Assembly (NCBI GenBank): GCA_050260215.1
Contig: JBLNBU010000096.1
Coordinates: forward strand, 1 to 28,700
Direction: 5' to 3'
From: JBLNBU01 sp050260215
GTDB lineage: Bacteria; Pseudomonadota; Alphaproteobacteria; Rhodospirillales; Magnetospirillaceae
Length of the DNA stretch: 28,700 bases
Shown here one piece after another: positions 21,044 to 28,700 of the stretch (positions are counted from its first letter, which is position 1; each line of letters begins with the position of its first letter). The notes under the pieces are model-generated. The model did no database searches, was not told the origin of the DNA, and saw nothing but the letters and a program-made list of their open reading frames with translations. The position numbers and the translations under genes were made by a program.

Positions 21044-21751
21044 TCAGGCGTAGTCGCGCAGCATTTCCATCGCCGCATTGAGCTGGCTCATGCGGTGATG
21101 GCTGCCGTAGTTGCTGTCGGGGTGGTGGATAGTTGCCAGCATGCGGAACTTGGCCCGCAGCATCTTGCGGTCCGGCTGGGCGCCGGGCGGGAAGCCCAGC
21201 ACGTGCAGCGCGTCCTCTCGCGATTGCACCCCGTTGGGCAGGGGGTCGAACGACAGCACGTTGATGATGGCCTTCAGCCGCTCGATCTCCTCGCCGACCG
21301 CGGCCAGGGCCAGCCGGCGGTCGTTGTCGCTTTCGCCGGGCGGGGGCGGGGGCGGCGGCTCGGCGGCGGGCTTGGCCTTGGGATCGTGCAGGCGGACCTC
21401 GATGGCGCCGGTTTCCATGGACAGCGCCAGGCCCAGGGCGCGGCGGATGAATTCGACCTGGTAGCCGGGCGCCATGCGCACCTGCAGCCTGGGCTTGCGC
21501 CGCCACGGCCGTCCCTGGGCCGGCCCGGACTTCAGGATCACGGTTTCGCGGTCCTCGGTGGCGGGCTCGCCCGGATCGGGGAAGGCGGCGATGACCTCGG
21601 CCGGCACCACCAGCAGCACCGAGCGGGCGATGTCGCCCACGTTGACCTTGCGCCGCGTCGCCAGTTGGTCGACCGCGTCGCGGAAGGCGCTGGCGCAGGG
21701 GATGGTGTACGAGTGCTTGATGCTGCCGCCGCCGTTGACCGGTTCGCTCAT
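21044..21751 (-). CDS. C-terminal J-domain protein
   Basis: A 235-residue cytosolic protein. The last 60 residues are a J domain: DALHVLGFPPGAQPDRKML, KFRMLATIHHPDSNYG with the HPD triad at 210-212, and a third helix MSQLNAAMEMLRDYA. HPD proteins stimulate the ATPase of DnaK-type Hsp70 partners. The N-terminal part (SIKHSYTIPCASAFRDAVDQL and a helix near YQVEFIRRALGLALSME) is unassigned and ends in a seven-proline run. The J domain being C-terminal and the absence of a G/F or zinc region make it a type III J protein. Start 21751 follows AGAAGG by 4-9 bases; the in-frame ATG at 21811 falls on the -35 box and is rejected. Confidence 0.8.
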   Translation of the reverse strand: MSEPVNGGGSIKHSYTIPCASAFRDAVDQLATRRKVNVGDIARSVLLVVPAEVIAAFPDPGEPATEDRETVILKSGPAQGRPWRRKPRLQVRMAPGYQVEFIRRALGLALSMETGAIEVRLHDPKAKPAAEPPPPPPPGESDNDRRLALAAVGEEIERLKAIINVLSFDPLPNGVQSREDALHVLGFPPGAQPDRKMLRAKFRMLATIHHPDSNYGSHHRMSQLNAAMEMLRDYA

Positions 21752-21770
21752 GGTGCCTTCTGCGCCCCTT

Positions 21771-21786
21771 TTCGTTCCGAAACGAA
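21771..21786. promoter_or_regulatory. Operator-like dyad at the J-protein promoter
   Basis: TTCGTT-CCGA-AACGAA is a perfect 6-4-6 inverted repeat that overlaps the -10 box and the expected transcript start of the J-domain gene, a position typical of repressor sites. The binding factor is unknown. Confidence 0.4.
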
Positions 21787-21811
21787 TACGGCGGGCAGGG
21801 GCGGGCGTCAA
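21783..21811 (-). promoter_or_regulatory. Sigma-70-type promoter for the J-domain gene
   Basis: On the minus strand TTGACG (21811-21806), 17-base spacer, TATTCG (21788-21783). The -35 is near consensus. The start would be near 21776, 25 bases before the ATG. Confidence 0.6.
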
Positions 21812-21894
21812 CTACCGATGTTGGCCGTTCAGCGGCCGCATGAGAGGTTGCCGGGCAAGGGACTGATATTGCTGACGACCAGCCCCGAAACGCC

Positions 21895-24423
21895 CTAGAT
21901 GGGCGCCGGCAGGTCCAGGCAGCGTCCTTCGGTCATCAGCTGGCCCATCTGGTCGGCGGGCAGCGGGCGGCTGAAGAAGTAGCCCTGCATCTGGTCGCAG
22001 CCCAGTTCGCGCAGGAAGTCCAGGTGACCGCGGTGCTCGACGCCCTCGGCCACCACCTTCAGCTTGAGCGCGCGCGCCATGGCGATGATGGCGTCGACGA
22101 TGGCGGCGTCGTTGGGGTCGGTGGTGACGTCCATGACGAAGCTGCGGTCGATCTTCAGCTTGCGGATGGGGAAGCGCTTCAGCACCGACAGCGACGAATA
22201 ACCGGTGCCGAAGTCGTCGATGGCGCAGAAGATGCCCATCTCGCGCAGCTGCTGGACCACGGCGATGGCGTTGTCGGCGTCGCGCATGGCCGAGCTTTCG
22301 GTCAGCTCCAGCTCCAGGTAGCGCGGGTCCAGGCCGCTTGCGGCCAGCACCGATTCGCAGGCGCCGATCAGCCGCTTGGCGTACTGGAACTGCCGGCCTG
22401 ACACGTTGACCGCCACCGGGATCGCCGCCAGTCCCTGGTCCTGCCAGGCGCGGTTCTGGCGGGCGCATTCGCTCAGCATCACCTCGCAGATGGCGTCGAT
22501 CAGGCCGTATTCTTCCGCCACCGGAATGAAGTCGCCGGGACTGATCATGCCCTCGGCCGACTGCCAGCGCACCAGCGCCTCCATGCCGACCACCTGGCCG
22601 GTGCCCAGGTCGACCTGGGGCTGGTAGTAGGGGATCAGCTCGCCGTGGTCGAGCGCCCGGCGCAGCCGGTTCTGCAGCGTCAGCGTCTTGGCGGCGCGCG
22701 CGCTCATCTCCTTGGTGAATTCCTGGAAGGTGGCCGGCCCCTGGGCCTTGGCCCGCTGCAGCGCCGCGTCGGCGTTGCGGATCAGGGTCTCGGCATCCTC
22801 GCCGTCGCGCGGGAAGACGGCCAGGCCCATGGTGGACGACAGGTCGAACTCCTGGCCGTCGGCGGTGACGGTGGTCTGGGCGGCCCCGTGCAGGGCCTCG
22901 GCCGCATCCTGCAGCTCGCGGCGCGAGGCGTGGCCGGTGAACAGCAGCAAGAAGCGGTCGCCGGACACCCGGGCGATGACGTCGTCGCGCCCCAGCGCCG
23001 CCTGCAGCACGTCGGCCAGGGCCACCAGCACCTGGTCGCCGATCTCGTGGCCCATGGTGGCATTGATGACGCCGAAGCGGTCGATGCCCAGGCTGGCGAC
23101 GCCCAGCAGTTCGCTGCGCTGGCGCGCCGCCTCCATGGCCGCATCCAGGCGGTTGCGGAAGGCGGGGCGGTTGGGCAGGCGGGTCAGCGGGTCGTAATAG
23201 GCCAGGAAGGACAGGCGCTGTTCGGCGTGCTTGCGGTCGGTGACATCGATCATGACGCCGTCCCACACCACGTCGCCGTTGTCGCGCCGGGTCGGGCGCG
23301 ATTGGCCCTGCAGCCAGCGTCGGCCGCCGCCGGGACCGGCGATGGCCCATTCCTCCTGCAGCGGATCCATGGTCCGGGCCGAGCGCCCCAGCGAAGCCAG
23401 GAAGTGGTTGCGGGCGTCCTCGTCCAGGCCTTCCAGCAGCAGCTCGGGCTGGGCCATCAGCTCTTCGGGGGCGATGCCCAGCACGTCGCGGCAGCCGTCG
23501 CTGACATAGCTGTAGGCGACCCGGCCGTCGGAGTGCAGCACCCGCTGGAACACCATGCCCGGCATGTTCGAGGTGATGGCGCGCAGGCGTTGCTCGGTGT
23601 CGCGCAGCGCCGCCTCGGTGCGCTTGCGCTGGGTGATGTCGCGGCCGATGCTGACGAACAACTGGTGGCCTTCCAGGCGCACCTCGCTGGTCGACAGTTC
23701 CAGCGGGAAGGTGATGCCGTCGCGGCGCAGGCCTTCCAGCTCGCACGGGCCGCAGCCGACGATGCCGCCCGATTCCAGCAGGCCGTGATGGTACTGGGGC
23801 GGCAGCAGCACGGTGAACGGGCGGCCGACCAGGGCGTCGGCGGTCCAGCCGAACAGCTGCTCGGCGGCGGCGTTGACGCTGTCGATGCTGCCCTGCGGGT
23901 CCAGCACCAAGATGGCGTCGCCGGTGTGGTCCATCAGCATGTCCAGGCGCAGCTGAGCGCGCCGGCCGCGGGTGACGTCGACCACCAGCCCGTCCCAGGC
24001 AACGCTGCCGTCGGGCAGGCGCCTCGGCTGCGAGCGGCCCTCCAGCCAGCGCACTTCGCCGCTGGCGGTGATGGCGCGGTATTCCTCGTGGCAGGGCTGC
24101 AGCGTCAGGCCGGAGCGGCGCACCGCTTCCACATGGGCGTCGCGGTCGGCCCAGTGGATGACGTGCAGGCAGCCCTTGGAGTTGACCCCCATGGCGCCGG
24201 GCTCGAAGCCCAGCACGTCGCGCACGCCTTCGGAAAACCATGGATAGGTGATGGTGCCGGCGTCGTCCATGCGGCGCTGGAAGGCATAGCCGGGCAGGTT
24301 GTCGGTGAAGACGGCCAGGCGCGCATCGGCGTTGCCGCCTGCCGGGCGGCCAGAGTCCGTGCCGGCCAGGGCGCGGCCTTCGGAAAGCTGCTTCTCGATC
24401 ACGGCGCCGTCGCTGTCGTCCAC
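21895..24423 (-). CDS. PAS-PAS-PAS-GGDEF-EAL cyclic-di-GMP protein
   Basis: An 842-residue cytosolic protein without transmembrane helices. PAS-like domains lie at about 35-152, 160-265 and 285-395; the first and third resemble each other (DNLPGYAFQR / SNMPGMVFQR, then GxRDVLGxxP, and WDGxxxDVT at each end). A GGDEF domain (about 405-565) has SGDRF (487-491) in place of GG[DE]EF, so cyclase activity is unlikely. The EAL domain (about 580-835) keeps E615-A-L-V-R, Asn673, E706/E709, D736-D737-FGTG, Lys757 and AEGVE, consistent with an active c-di-GMP phosphodiesterase, possibly tuned by GTP on the dead GGDEF. The start is GTG 24423, with GGAGGGG 6 bases upstream. Likely outputs are motility versus surface attachment; no partner is visible nearby. 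Confidence 0.93.
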   Translation of the reverse strand: MDDSDGAVIEKQLSEGRALAGTDSGRPAGGNADARLAVFTDNLPGYAFQRRMDDAGTITYPWFSEGVRDVLGFEPGAMGVNSKGCLHVIHWADRDAHVEAVRRSGLTLQPCHEEYRAITASGEVRWLEGRSQPRRLPDGSVAWDGLVVDVTRGRRAQLRLDMLMDHTGDAILVLDPQGSIDSVNAAAEQLFGWTADALVGRPFTVLLPPQYHHGLLESGGIVGCGPCELEGLRRDGITFPLELSTSEVRLEGHQLFVSIGRDITQRKRTEAALRDTEQRLRAITSNMPGMVFQRVLHSDGRVAYSYVSDGCRDVLGIAPEELMAQPELLLEGLDEDARNHFLASLGRSARTMDPLQEEWAIAGPGGGRRWLQGQSRPTRRDNGDVVWDGVMIDVTDRKHAEQRLSFLAYYDPLTRLPNRPAFRNRLDAAMEAARQRSELLGVASLGIDRFGVINATMGHEIGDQVLVALADVLQAALGRDDVIARVSGDRFLLLFTGHASRRELQDAAEALHGAAQTTVTADGQEFDLSSTMGLAVFPRDGEDAETLIRNADAALQRAKAQGPATFQEFTKEMSARAAKTLTLQNRLRRALDHGELIPYYQPQVDLGTGQVVGMEALVRWQSAEGMISPGDFIPVAEEYGLIDAICEVMLSECARQNRAWQDQGLAAIPVAVNVSGRQFQYAKRLIGACESVLAASGLDPRYLELELTESSAMRDADNAIAVVQQLREMGIFCAIDDFGTGYSSLSVLKRFPIRKLKIDRSFVMDVTTDPNDAAIVDAIIAMARALKLKVVAEGVEHRGHLDFLRELGCDQMQGYFFSRPLPADQMGQLMTEGRCLDLPAPI

Positions 24424-24494
24424 CCGCTTCCCCTCCCGGCGAGGGCCCGCCTGGGCCTGTTCACCGATCGGATGCGATGGTATCGGCTGGGCGC

Positions 24495-24525
24495 GTTGGT
24501 GGCAACCGCCAACCCATCCGGATGG
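24495..24525 (-). terminator. Two small hairpins after the epimerase gene
   Basis: GTTGGTGG (24495-24502), CAA, CCGCCAAC (24506-24513) forms an 8-bp stem with one mismatch/wobble pair, directly next to a perfect 12-base palindrome CCATCCGGATGG (24514-24525). They lie 10-40 bases after the stop of the epimerase gene, with no T-run. Termination is only a guess. Confidence 0.35.
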
Positions 24526-24534
24526 CGCAGCCGG

Positions 24535-25479
<945 letters not shown>

Positions 25480-25513
25480 GGCACCCTGTCCGAGTTATCC
25501 CGTTGGTGGCGCC

Positions 25514-25543
25514 TTGATAGGCTTTAAGCGGGGGGCATGGCAA
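25514..25543 (-). promoter_or_regulatory. Candidate promoter of the epimerase gene
   Basis: On the minus strand TTGCCA (25543-25538), 18-base spacer, TATCAA (25519-25514), 35 bases before the ATG at 25479. Confidence 0.35.
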
Positions 25544-25550
25544 GAATCGT

Positions 25551-25579
25551 TTGACTTGGGCTGGCCGGGGGGCCTAAAA
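25551..25579 (+). promoter_or_regulatory. Candidate promoter of the ffh-rpsP-rimM-trmD operon
   Basis: TTGACT (25551-25556), 17-base spacer, CTAAAA (25574-25579). The -35 is near consensus. It predicts a leader of about 100 bases before the ffh ATG. Confidence 0.5.
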
Positions 25580-25633
25580 CTCCCCCGCTTCAGTTCGCTG
25601 GAGAATTTCCGCCTCCGAGGAGGCCCGCCGGTC

Positions 25634-25659
25634 CGCGAAGGTTCGCGCACCGGCGCGAA
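25634..25659 (+). promoter_or_regulatory. Mutually exclusive hairpins in the ffh leader
   Basis: CGCGAA-GG-TTCGCG (25634-25647) and TTCGCGC-ACCG-GCGCGAA (25642-25659) share the segment TTCGCG, so only one can form at a time. A third palindrome, GCCTCC-GA-GGAGGC, lies upstream at 25611-25624. All are within the predicted transcript and end 28 bases before the start codon. Confidence 0.4.
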
Positions 25660-25686
25660 ACCGTTTGTGGCAAAGGGCGATCCCGC

Positions 25687-27051
25687 ATGTTCGAGAGCTT
25701 GAGTTCCAAGCTCGGCAAGGTGTTCGAGAGGCTGACGGGCCGTGGTGCCCTGTCCGAGGCCGACGTCACCGAGGCCATGCGCGAGGTCCGCGTCGCCCTG
25801 CTCGAGGCCGACGTCGCCCTGCCGGTGGTCAAGGACTTCATCGCCCGGGTGCGTGACCGTGCCGTCGGCCAGGACGTGGTCAAGTCGGTCACGCCCGGCC
25901 AGATGGTGGTCAAGATCGTCCATGACGAGCTGGTCGCCACCTTGGGCACCGAGGGCGTCGAGCTGAACCTCAACGCCGTGCCGCCGGTCGCCATCCTGAT
26001 GGTCGGCCTGCAGGGTTCGGGCAAGACCACCACCTCGGCCAAGATCGCGGCGCGCCTGAAGAAGGAGCGCAAGAAGGTCCTGCTGGCCTCGCTCGACGTC
26101 TACCGCCCCGCCGCCCAGCAGCAGCTGGCCATCCTGGCCGGCCAGGCCGATGTCGGCTCGCTGCCGGTGATCATGGGCGAGATGCCGGTGGCCATCGCCA
26201 AGCGCGCGATGGAGACCGGCCGCAAGGAAGGCTACGACGTCGTCATCCTCGACACCGCCGGCCGCCTGCACATCGACGAGGCCCTGATGGCCGAGGTGCA
26301 GCAGGTCCGCGACGTGGTCAAGCCTACCGAGACCCTGCTGGTCACCGACGCCATGACCGGCCAGGACGCCGTCACCCTGGCGCGCGAATTCAACGAGAAG
26401 GTCGGCGTCACCGGCATCGTGCTGACCCGCATCGACGGCGACGCCCGCGGCGGCGCGGCCTTGTCCATGCGCCACGTCACCGGCCGCCCCATCAAGTTCC
26501 TCGGCGCCGGCGAGAAGCTCGACGCCCTCGAGGTCTTCCACCCCGATCGCATCGCCGGCCGCATCCTGGGCATGGGCGACGTGGTGTCGCTGGTCGAGAA
26601 GGCCATCGACACCATCGAGCACGACGAGGCCGAGCGCCTTGCCAAGCGCATCGAGAAGGGCAAGTTCGACCTCGACGACATGCGCGCCCAGTTCAAGCAG
26701 GTCCGCCGCATGGGCGACCTCAAGGGCATCCTGGGCATGCTGCCCGGCATCGGCAAGATCGCCGGCCAGCTCAAGGACGCCAAGCTCGACGACAAGCTGG
26801 TGGCCCGCCAGGAGGCCATCATCTTGTCCATGACCATGGCCGAGCGCCGCAACCCCGACCTGATCAAGGCGTCGCGCAAGAAGCGCATCGCCGCCGGGTG
26901 CGGGCTGTCGGTGCAGGACGTCAACAGGCTGCTCAAGCAGTACCAGCAGATGGCCGACATGATGAAGAAGGTCGGCAAGATGGGGCAGAAGGGGCTGATG
27001 CGACACGGCATCGGCGGCCTGCTGCCCCCCGGAGGCAGGTTCGGCCGCTAG
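25687..27051 (+). CDS. ffh: Signal recognition particle GTPase Ffh
   Basis: A 454-residue SRP54 protein. The N domain helices occupy 1-90 (ALLEADVALPVVKDF), the G domain carries GLQGSGKTTT (107-116), DVYRPAAQQQL, DTAGRLHIDEAL and TRIDGDARGGAALS (the usual TKLDGD reads TRIDGD), and the C-terminal M domain is methionine-rich (MRRMGDLKGILGMLPGIG-type and the final MADMMKKVGKMGQKGLM). With 4.5S RNA it binds signal sequences at the ribosome and docks on FtsY. AAAGGG precedes the ATG by 9 bases. It leads a run with rpsP, rimM and trmD, a common bacterial order. Confidence 0.97.
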   Translation: MFESLSSKLGKVFERLTGRGALSEADVTEAMREVRVALLEADVALPVVKDFIARVRDRAVGQDVVKSVTPGQMVVKIVHDELVATLGTEGVELNLNAVPPVAILMVGLQGSGKTTTSAKIAARLKKERKKVLLASLDVYRPAAQQQLAILAGQADVGSLPVIMGEMPVAIAKRAMETGRKEGYDVVILDTAGRLHIDEALMAEVQQVRDVVKPTETLLVTDAMTGQDAVTLAREFNEKVGVTGIVLTRIDGDARGGAALSMRHVTGRPIKFLGAGEKLDALEVFHPDRIAGRILGMGDVVSLVEKAIDTIEHDEAERLAKRIEKGKFDLDDMRAQFKQVRRMGDLKGILGMLPGIGKIAGQLKDAKLDDKLVARQEAIILSMTMAERRNPDLIKASRKKRIAAGCGLSVQDVNRLLKQYQQMADMMKKVGKMGQKGLMRHGIGGLLPPGGRFGR

Positions 27052-27099
27052 GACACTGGCGGCCAGTTGGAATGAAATGACTTAGAGGAATAGCGAAGA

Positions 27100-27459
27100 A
27101 TGTCCCTGAAGATTCGTCTCGCCCGCGCCGGCGCCAAGAAGCGCCCCTTCTACCGCATCGTCGTCGCCGATTCGCGCTCGCCGCGCGACGGCCGCTTCAT
27201 CGAGAAGGTGGGCACCTACAACCCGATGCTGCCGCACGACCACGCCGACCGCCTGATCTTCGACGAGGAGAAGGTCAAGAAGTGGCTGGCCGTCGGCGCC
27301 CTGCCGACCGACCGCCTGGTCCGCTTCTTCGCCGACAAGGGCCTGGTCAAGGCCCCCGTCCGCCCCGAGCAGACCAAGAAGCCGCAGCCGAAGGCCAAGG
27401 CGCAGCAGCGCGCCAAGGAGCAGGCCGAGCGTGACGCCGCTGCCGCGGCCGGCGAGTAA
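27100..27459 (+). CDS. rpsP: 30S ribosomal protein S16
   Basis: A 119-residue S16: MSLKIRLARAGAKKRPFYRI, VVADSRSPRDGRFIEKVGTYNP and a segment VKKWLAVGALPTDRLVRFF are all diagnostic. The last 30 residues are a Lys/Ala/Gln-rich extension (KKPQPKAKAQQRAKEQAERD) common in alphaproteobacterial S16 proteins. S16 stabilises the 30S body during assembly. GAGGAA lies 9-14 bases before the ATG. It begins 48 bases after ffh and is followed 3 bases later by rimM. Confidence 0.97.
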   Translation: MSLKIRLARAGAKKRPFYRIVVADSRSPRDGRFIEKVGTYNPMLPHDHADRLIFDEEKVKKWLAVGALPTDRLVRFFADKGLVKAPVRPEQTKKPQPKAKAQQRAKEQAERDAAAAAGE

Positions 27460-27462
27460 GGA

Positions 27463-27996
27463 ATGGCCGAGCGGGTGTGCGTCGGCGCCGTGGTCGGCGC
27501 GCACGGGGTCCGCGGCGCCGTCCGCCTGAAGAGCTTCACCGAGCATGCGGCCGACATCGGCCGCTACGGCCCGGTCGAGGACGAAAGCGGCGAGCGGCGC
27601 TTCAAGGTGAAGGTCACTGGCGAGGCCAAGGGCCTGGTGATCGCCACCCTGGCAGGCGTGACCGACCGCGATGCCGCCGAAGGCTTGAGGGGCACCCGTC
27701 TGTACGTGCCCCGCGAGCGGCTTCCCCGGACCGAAGAGGACGAGTTCCTCTATACGGACCTGGTGGGCCTGGCGGCTGAAGGGTTGGCCGGCGAGAGGCT
27801 GGGCACCGTCAAGGCGGTGGCCGACTTCGGGGCCGGCGAGGTGCTCGACATCGCCCTGGTGGGCGGGGGAAGCCTGATGGTCCCCTTCACCAAGGCGGCG
27901 GTGCCGGTGGTGGACGTGGCAGGTAGAAGGCTGGTGGTCGATCCGCCGCCCTATGCCGCCACCGACGAGGAGGACGAGGGTGGACGGGAAGCCTGA
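27463..27996 (+). CDS. rimM: Ribosome maturation factor RimM
   Basis: A 177-residue protein with an N-terminal RimM beta-barrel (VCVGAVVGAHGVRGAVRLKSF at the start, with GLVIATLAGVTDRDAAEGLRGTRLYVPRERLP) and a PRC-barrel C-domain (EFLYTDLVGL, LGTVKAVADFGAGEVLDI, MVPFTKAAVPVVDV). RimM helps mature the 3' domain of 16S rRNA. The C-terminus is acidic (TDEEDEGGREA). The spacing to rpsP is only 3 bases, and the end overlaps the trmD start by 17 bases. Confidence 0.96.
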   Translation: MAERVCVGAVVGAHGVRGAVRLKSFTEHAADIGRYGPVEDESGERRFKVKVTGEAKGLVIATLAGVTDRDAAEGLRGTRLYVPRERLPRTEEDEFLYTDLVGLAAEGLAGERLGTVKAVADFGAGEVLDIALVGGGSLMVPFTKAAVPVVDVAGRRLVVDPPPYAATDEEDEGGREA

Positions 27997-28700
27997 TTCG
28001 CCGTGGACGGCGACCATGCTGACCATCTTCCCGGAGATGTTCCCGGGTCCGCTCGGCCACAGTCTGGCAGGGCGCGCCTTGGGCGAGGGCAAGTGGGCGT
28101 TGCGGGCGGTGGACATTCGTGACCACGCGTTCGACCGCCACCGGTCGGTGGATGATGCACCGTTCGGCGGCGGGGCCGGCATGGTGATGCGCCCGGACGT
28201 GGTCGACGCGGCAATCCGCGCCGGCCGGGGGCCGGGGCCGCTGATCTACATGACGCCACGCGGCCGGCTGCTCGACCAGGCCTTCGTCCGCGAACTGGCG
28301 GCGGGCCCCGGGGTGACGGTGCTGTGCGGGCGCTTCGAAGGGGTCGACCAGCGGGTGCTGGAGGCCCACGAGGCGGTCGAGGTCAGCCTCGGCGATTTCG
28401 TGCTGTCGGGCGGCGAGCCCGCGGCACTGGCGATGCTGGATGCCGTGGTGCGGCTGCTGCCGGGGGTTACCGGCAACACCGAATCGCTGGCGGAAGAAAG
28501 TTTCGAGTGGGGACTGCTGGAATATCCCCACTACACCCGCCCCCAGGTCTGGGACGGGCGGGCGGTGCCCGAGGTCCTGACCTCGGGGCACCACGAAAAG
28601 GTTCGCGCCTGGCGCCGTCGCCAGGCCGAGGAGACAACCCGGCTGCGCCGGCCCGATCTGTGGGATCGGTTCGTCGTCGCCAACAAAGCGAGTGAGGGTT
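27980..28700 (+). CDS. trmD: tRNA (guanine-N1)-methyltransferase TrmD, 3' end missing
   Basis: The visible 240 codons give TrmD: MLTIFPEMFPGPLGHSLAG, DIRDHAFDRHRSVDDAPFGGG, the SAM trefoil-knot segments IYMTPRGRLLDQ, LCGRFEGVDQRV and DFVLSGGEPAALAMLDA. TrmD methylates G37 of tRNAs reading CNN/CGG-type codons to prevent frameshifting. The start is placed at GTG 27980 because GAGGAGG lies about 7 bases before it and alphaproteobacterial TrmD usually has a WxAT stretch before the first LTxFP; ATG 28016 is the alternative. SGGEPA has Pro where SGGELA is usual. The frame is open to the last base. Confidence 0.95.
   Translation, partial: MDGKPDSPWTATMLTIFPEMFPGPLGHSLAGRALGEGKWALRAVDIRDHAFDRHRSVDDAPFGGGAGMVMRPDVVDAAIRAGRGPGPLIYMTPRGRLLDQAFVRELAAGPGVTVLCGRFEGVDQRVLEAHEAVEVSLGDFVLSGGEPAALAMLDAVVRLLPGVTGNTESLAEESFEWGLLEYPHYTRPQVWDGRAVPEVLTSGHHEKVRAWRRRQAEETTRLRRPDLWDRFVVANKASEG

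Overview
The window is GC-rich chromosomal DNA, almost fully coding, and looks like an alphaproteobacterium of the Rhodospirillales (a Magnetospirillum/Phaeospirillum-like organism; this is inference from family content, no search was run). Pointers are FlbT and FliX (alphaproteobacterial flagellar regulators), MipZ (alphaproteobacterial division-site ATPase), a one-cysteine DksA, and a DUF1491 protein. No rRNA, tRNA, CRISPR, IS element or prophage was seen.

Layout. 1-2583 (+): the 3' part of a cyclic-nucleotide-gated K+ channel, a DUF1491 protein, a small hypothetical, a RidA-like protein lacking the family arginine, and a short-chain dehydrogenase, closed by a long hairpin around the stop codon. 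2608-11682 is the flagellar block: an unknown minus-strand gene with its own strong promoter and operator-like palindrome; flbT (+); then a minus-strand operon flgI-flgJ-flgN-flgK-flgL reading towards flbT, fired from a good sigma-54 promoter; and fliX divergent from flgI. FlgL and FlgK are both enlarged by inserted beta-type repeats that they share, and both carry a DxDxDG-type loop. 11723-14029 (+): dksA, a palindromic element, and a membrane-anchored FHA-serine protease fusion.

14045-20161 (-): a cytochrome c maturation operon ccmC-ccmD-ccmE-(22-codon ORF)-ccmF-ccmG-ccmH-ccmI with mipZ as last gene, joined nearly throughout by 4-base ATGA stop/start overlaps. ccmA and ccmB are not in the window. 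The proteins take haem across the membrane (CcmC/D), hold it on CcmE, and ligate it to reduced apocytochrome (CcmF/G/H/I).

20275-25479: a periplasmic Spy/CpxP-like protein (+) with an OmpR-family-type direct repeat upstream, a pair of intergenic palindromes, then on the minus strand a J-domain protein, a PAS-PAS-PAS-GGDEF-EAL protein (degenerate GGDEF, intact EAL signature) and a UDP-glucuronate decarboxylase-like enzyme. 25551-28700 (+): ffh-rpsP-rimM-trmD, a conserved translation/secretion operon; trmD runs off the end. There is no gene-free stretch above 300 bases; the four largest gaps (3454-3673, 11000-11250, 20162-20377, 25480-25686) all hold promoter-like elements listed below.
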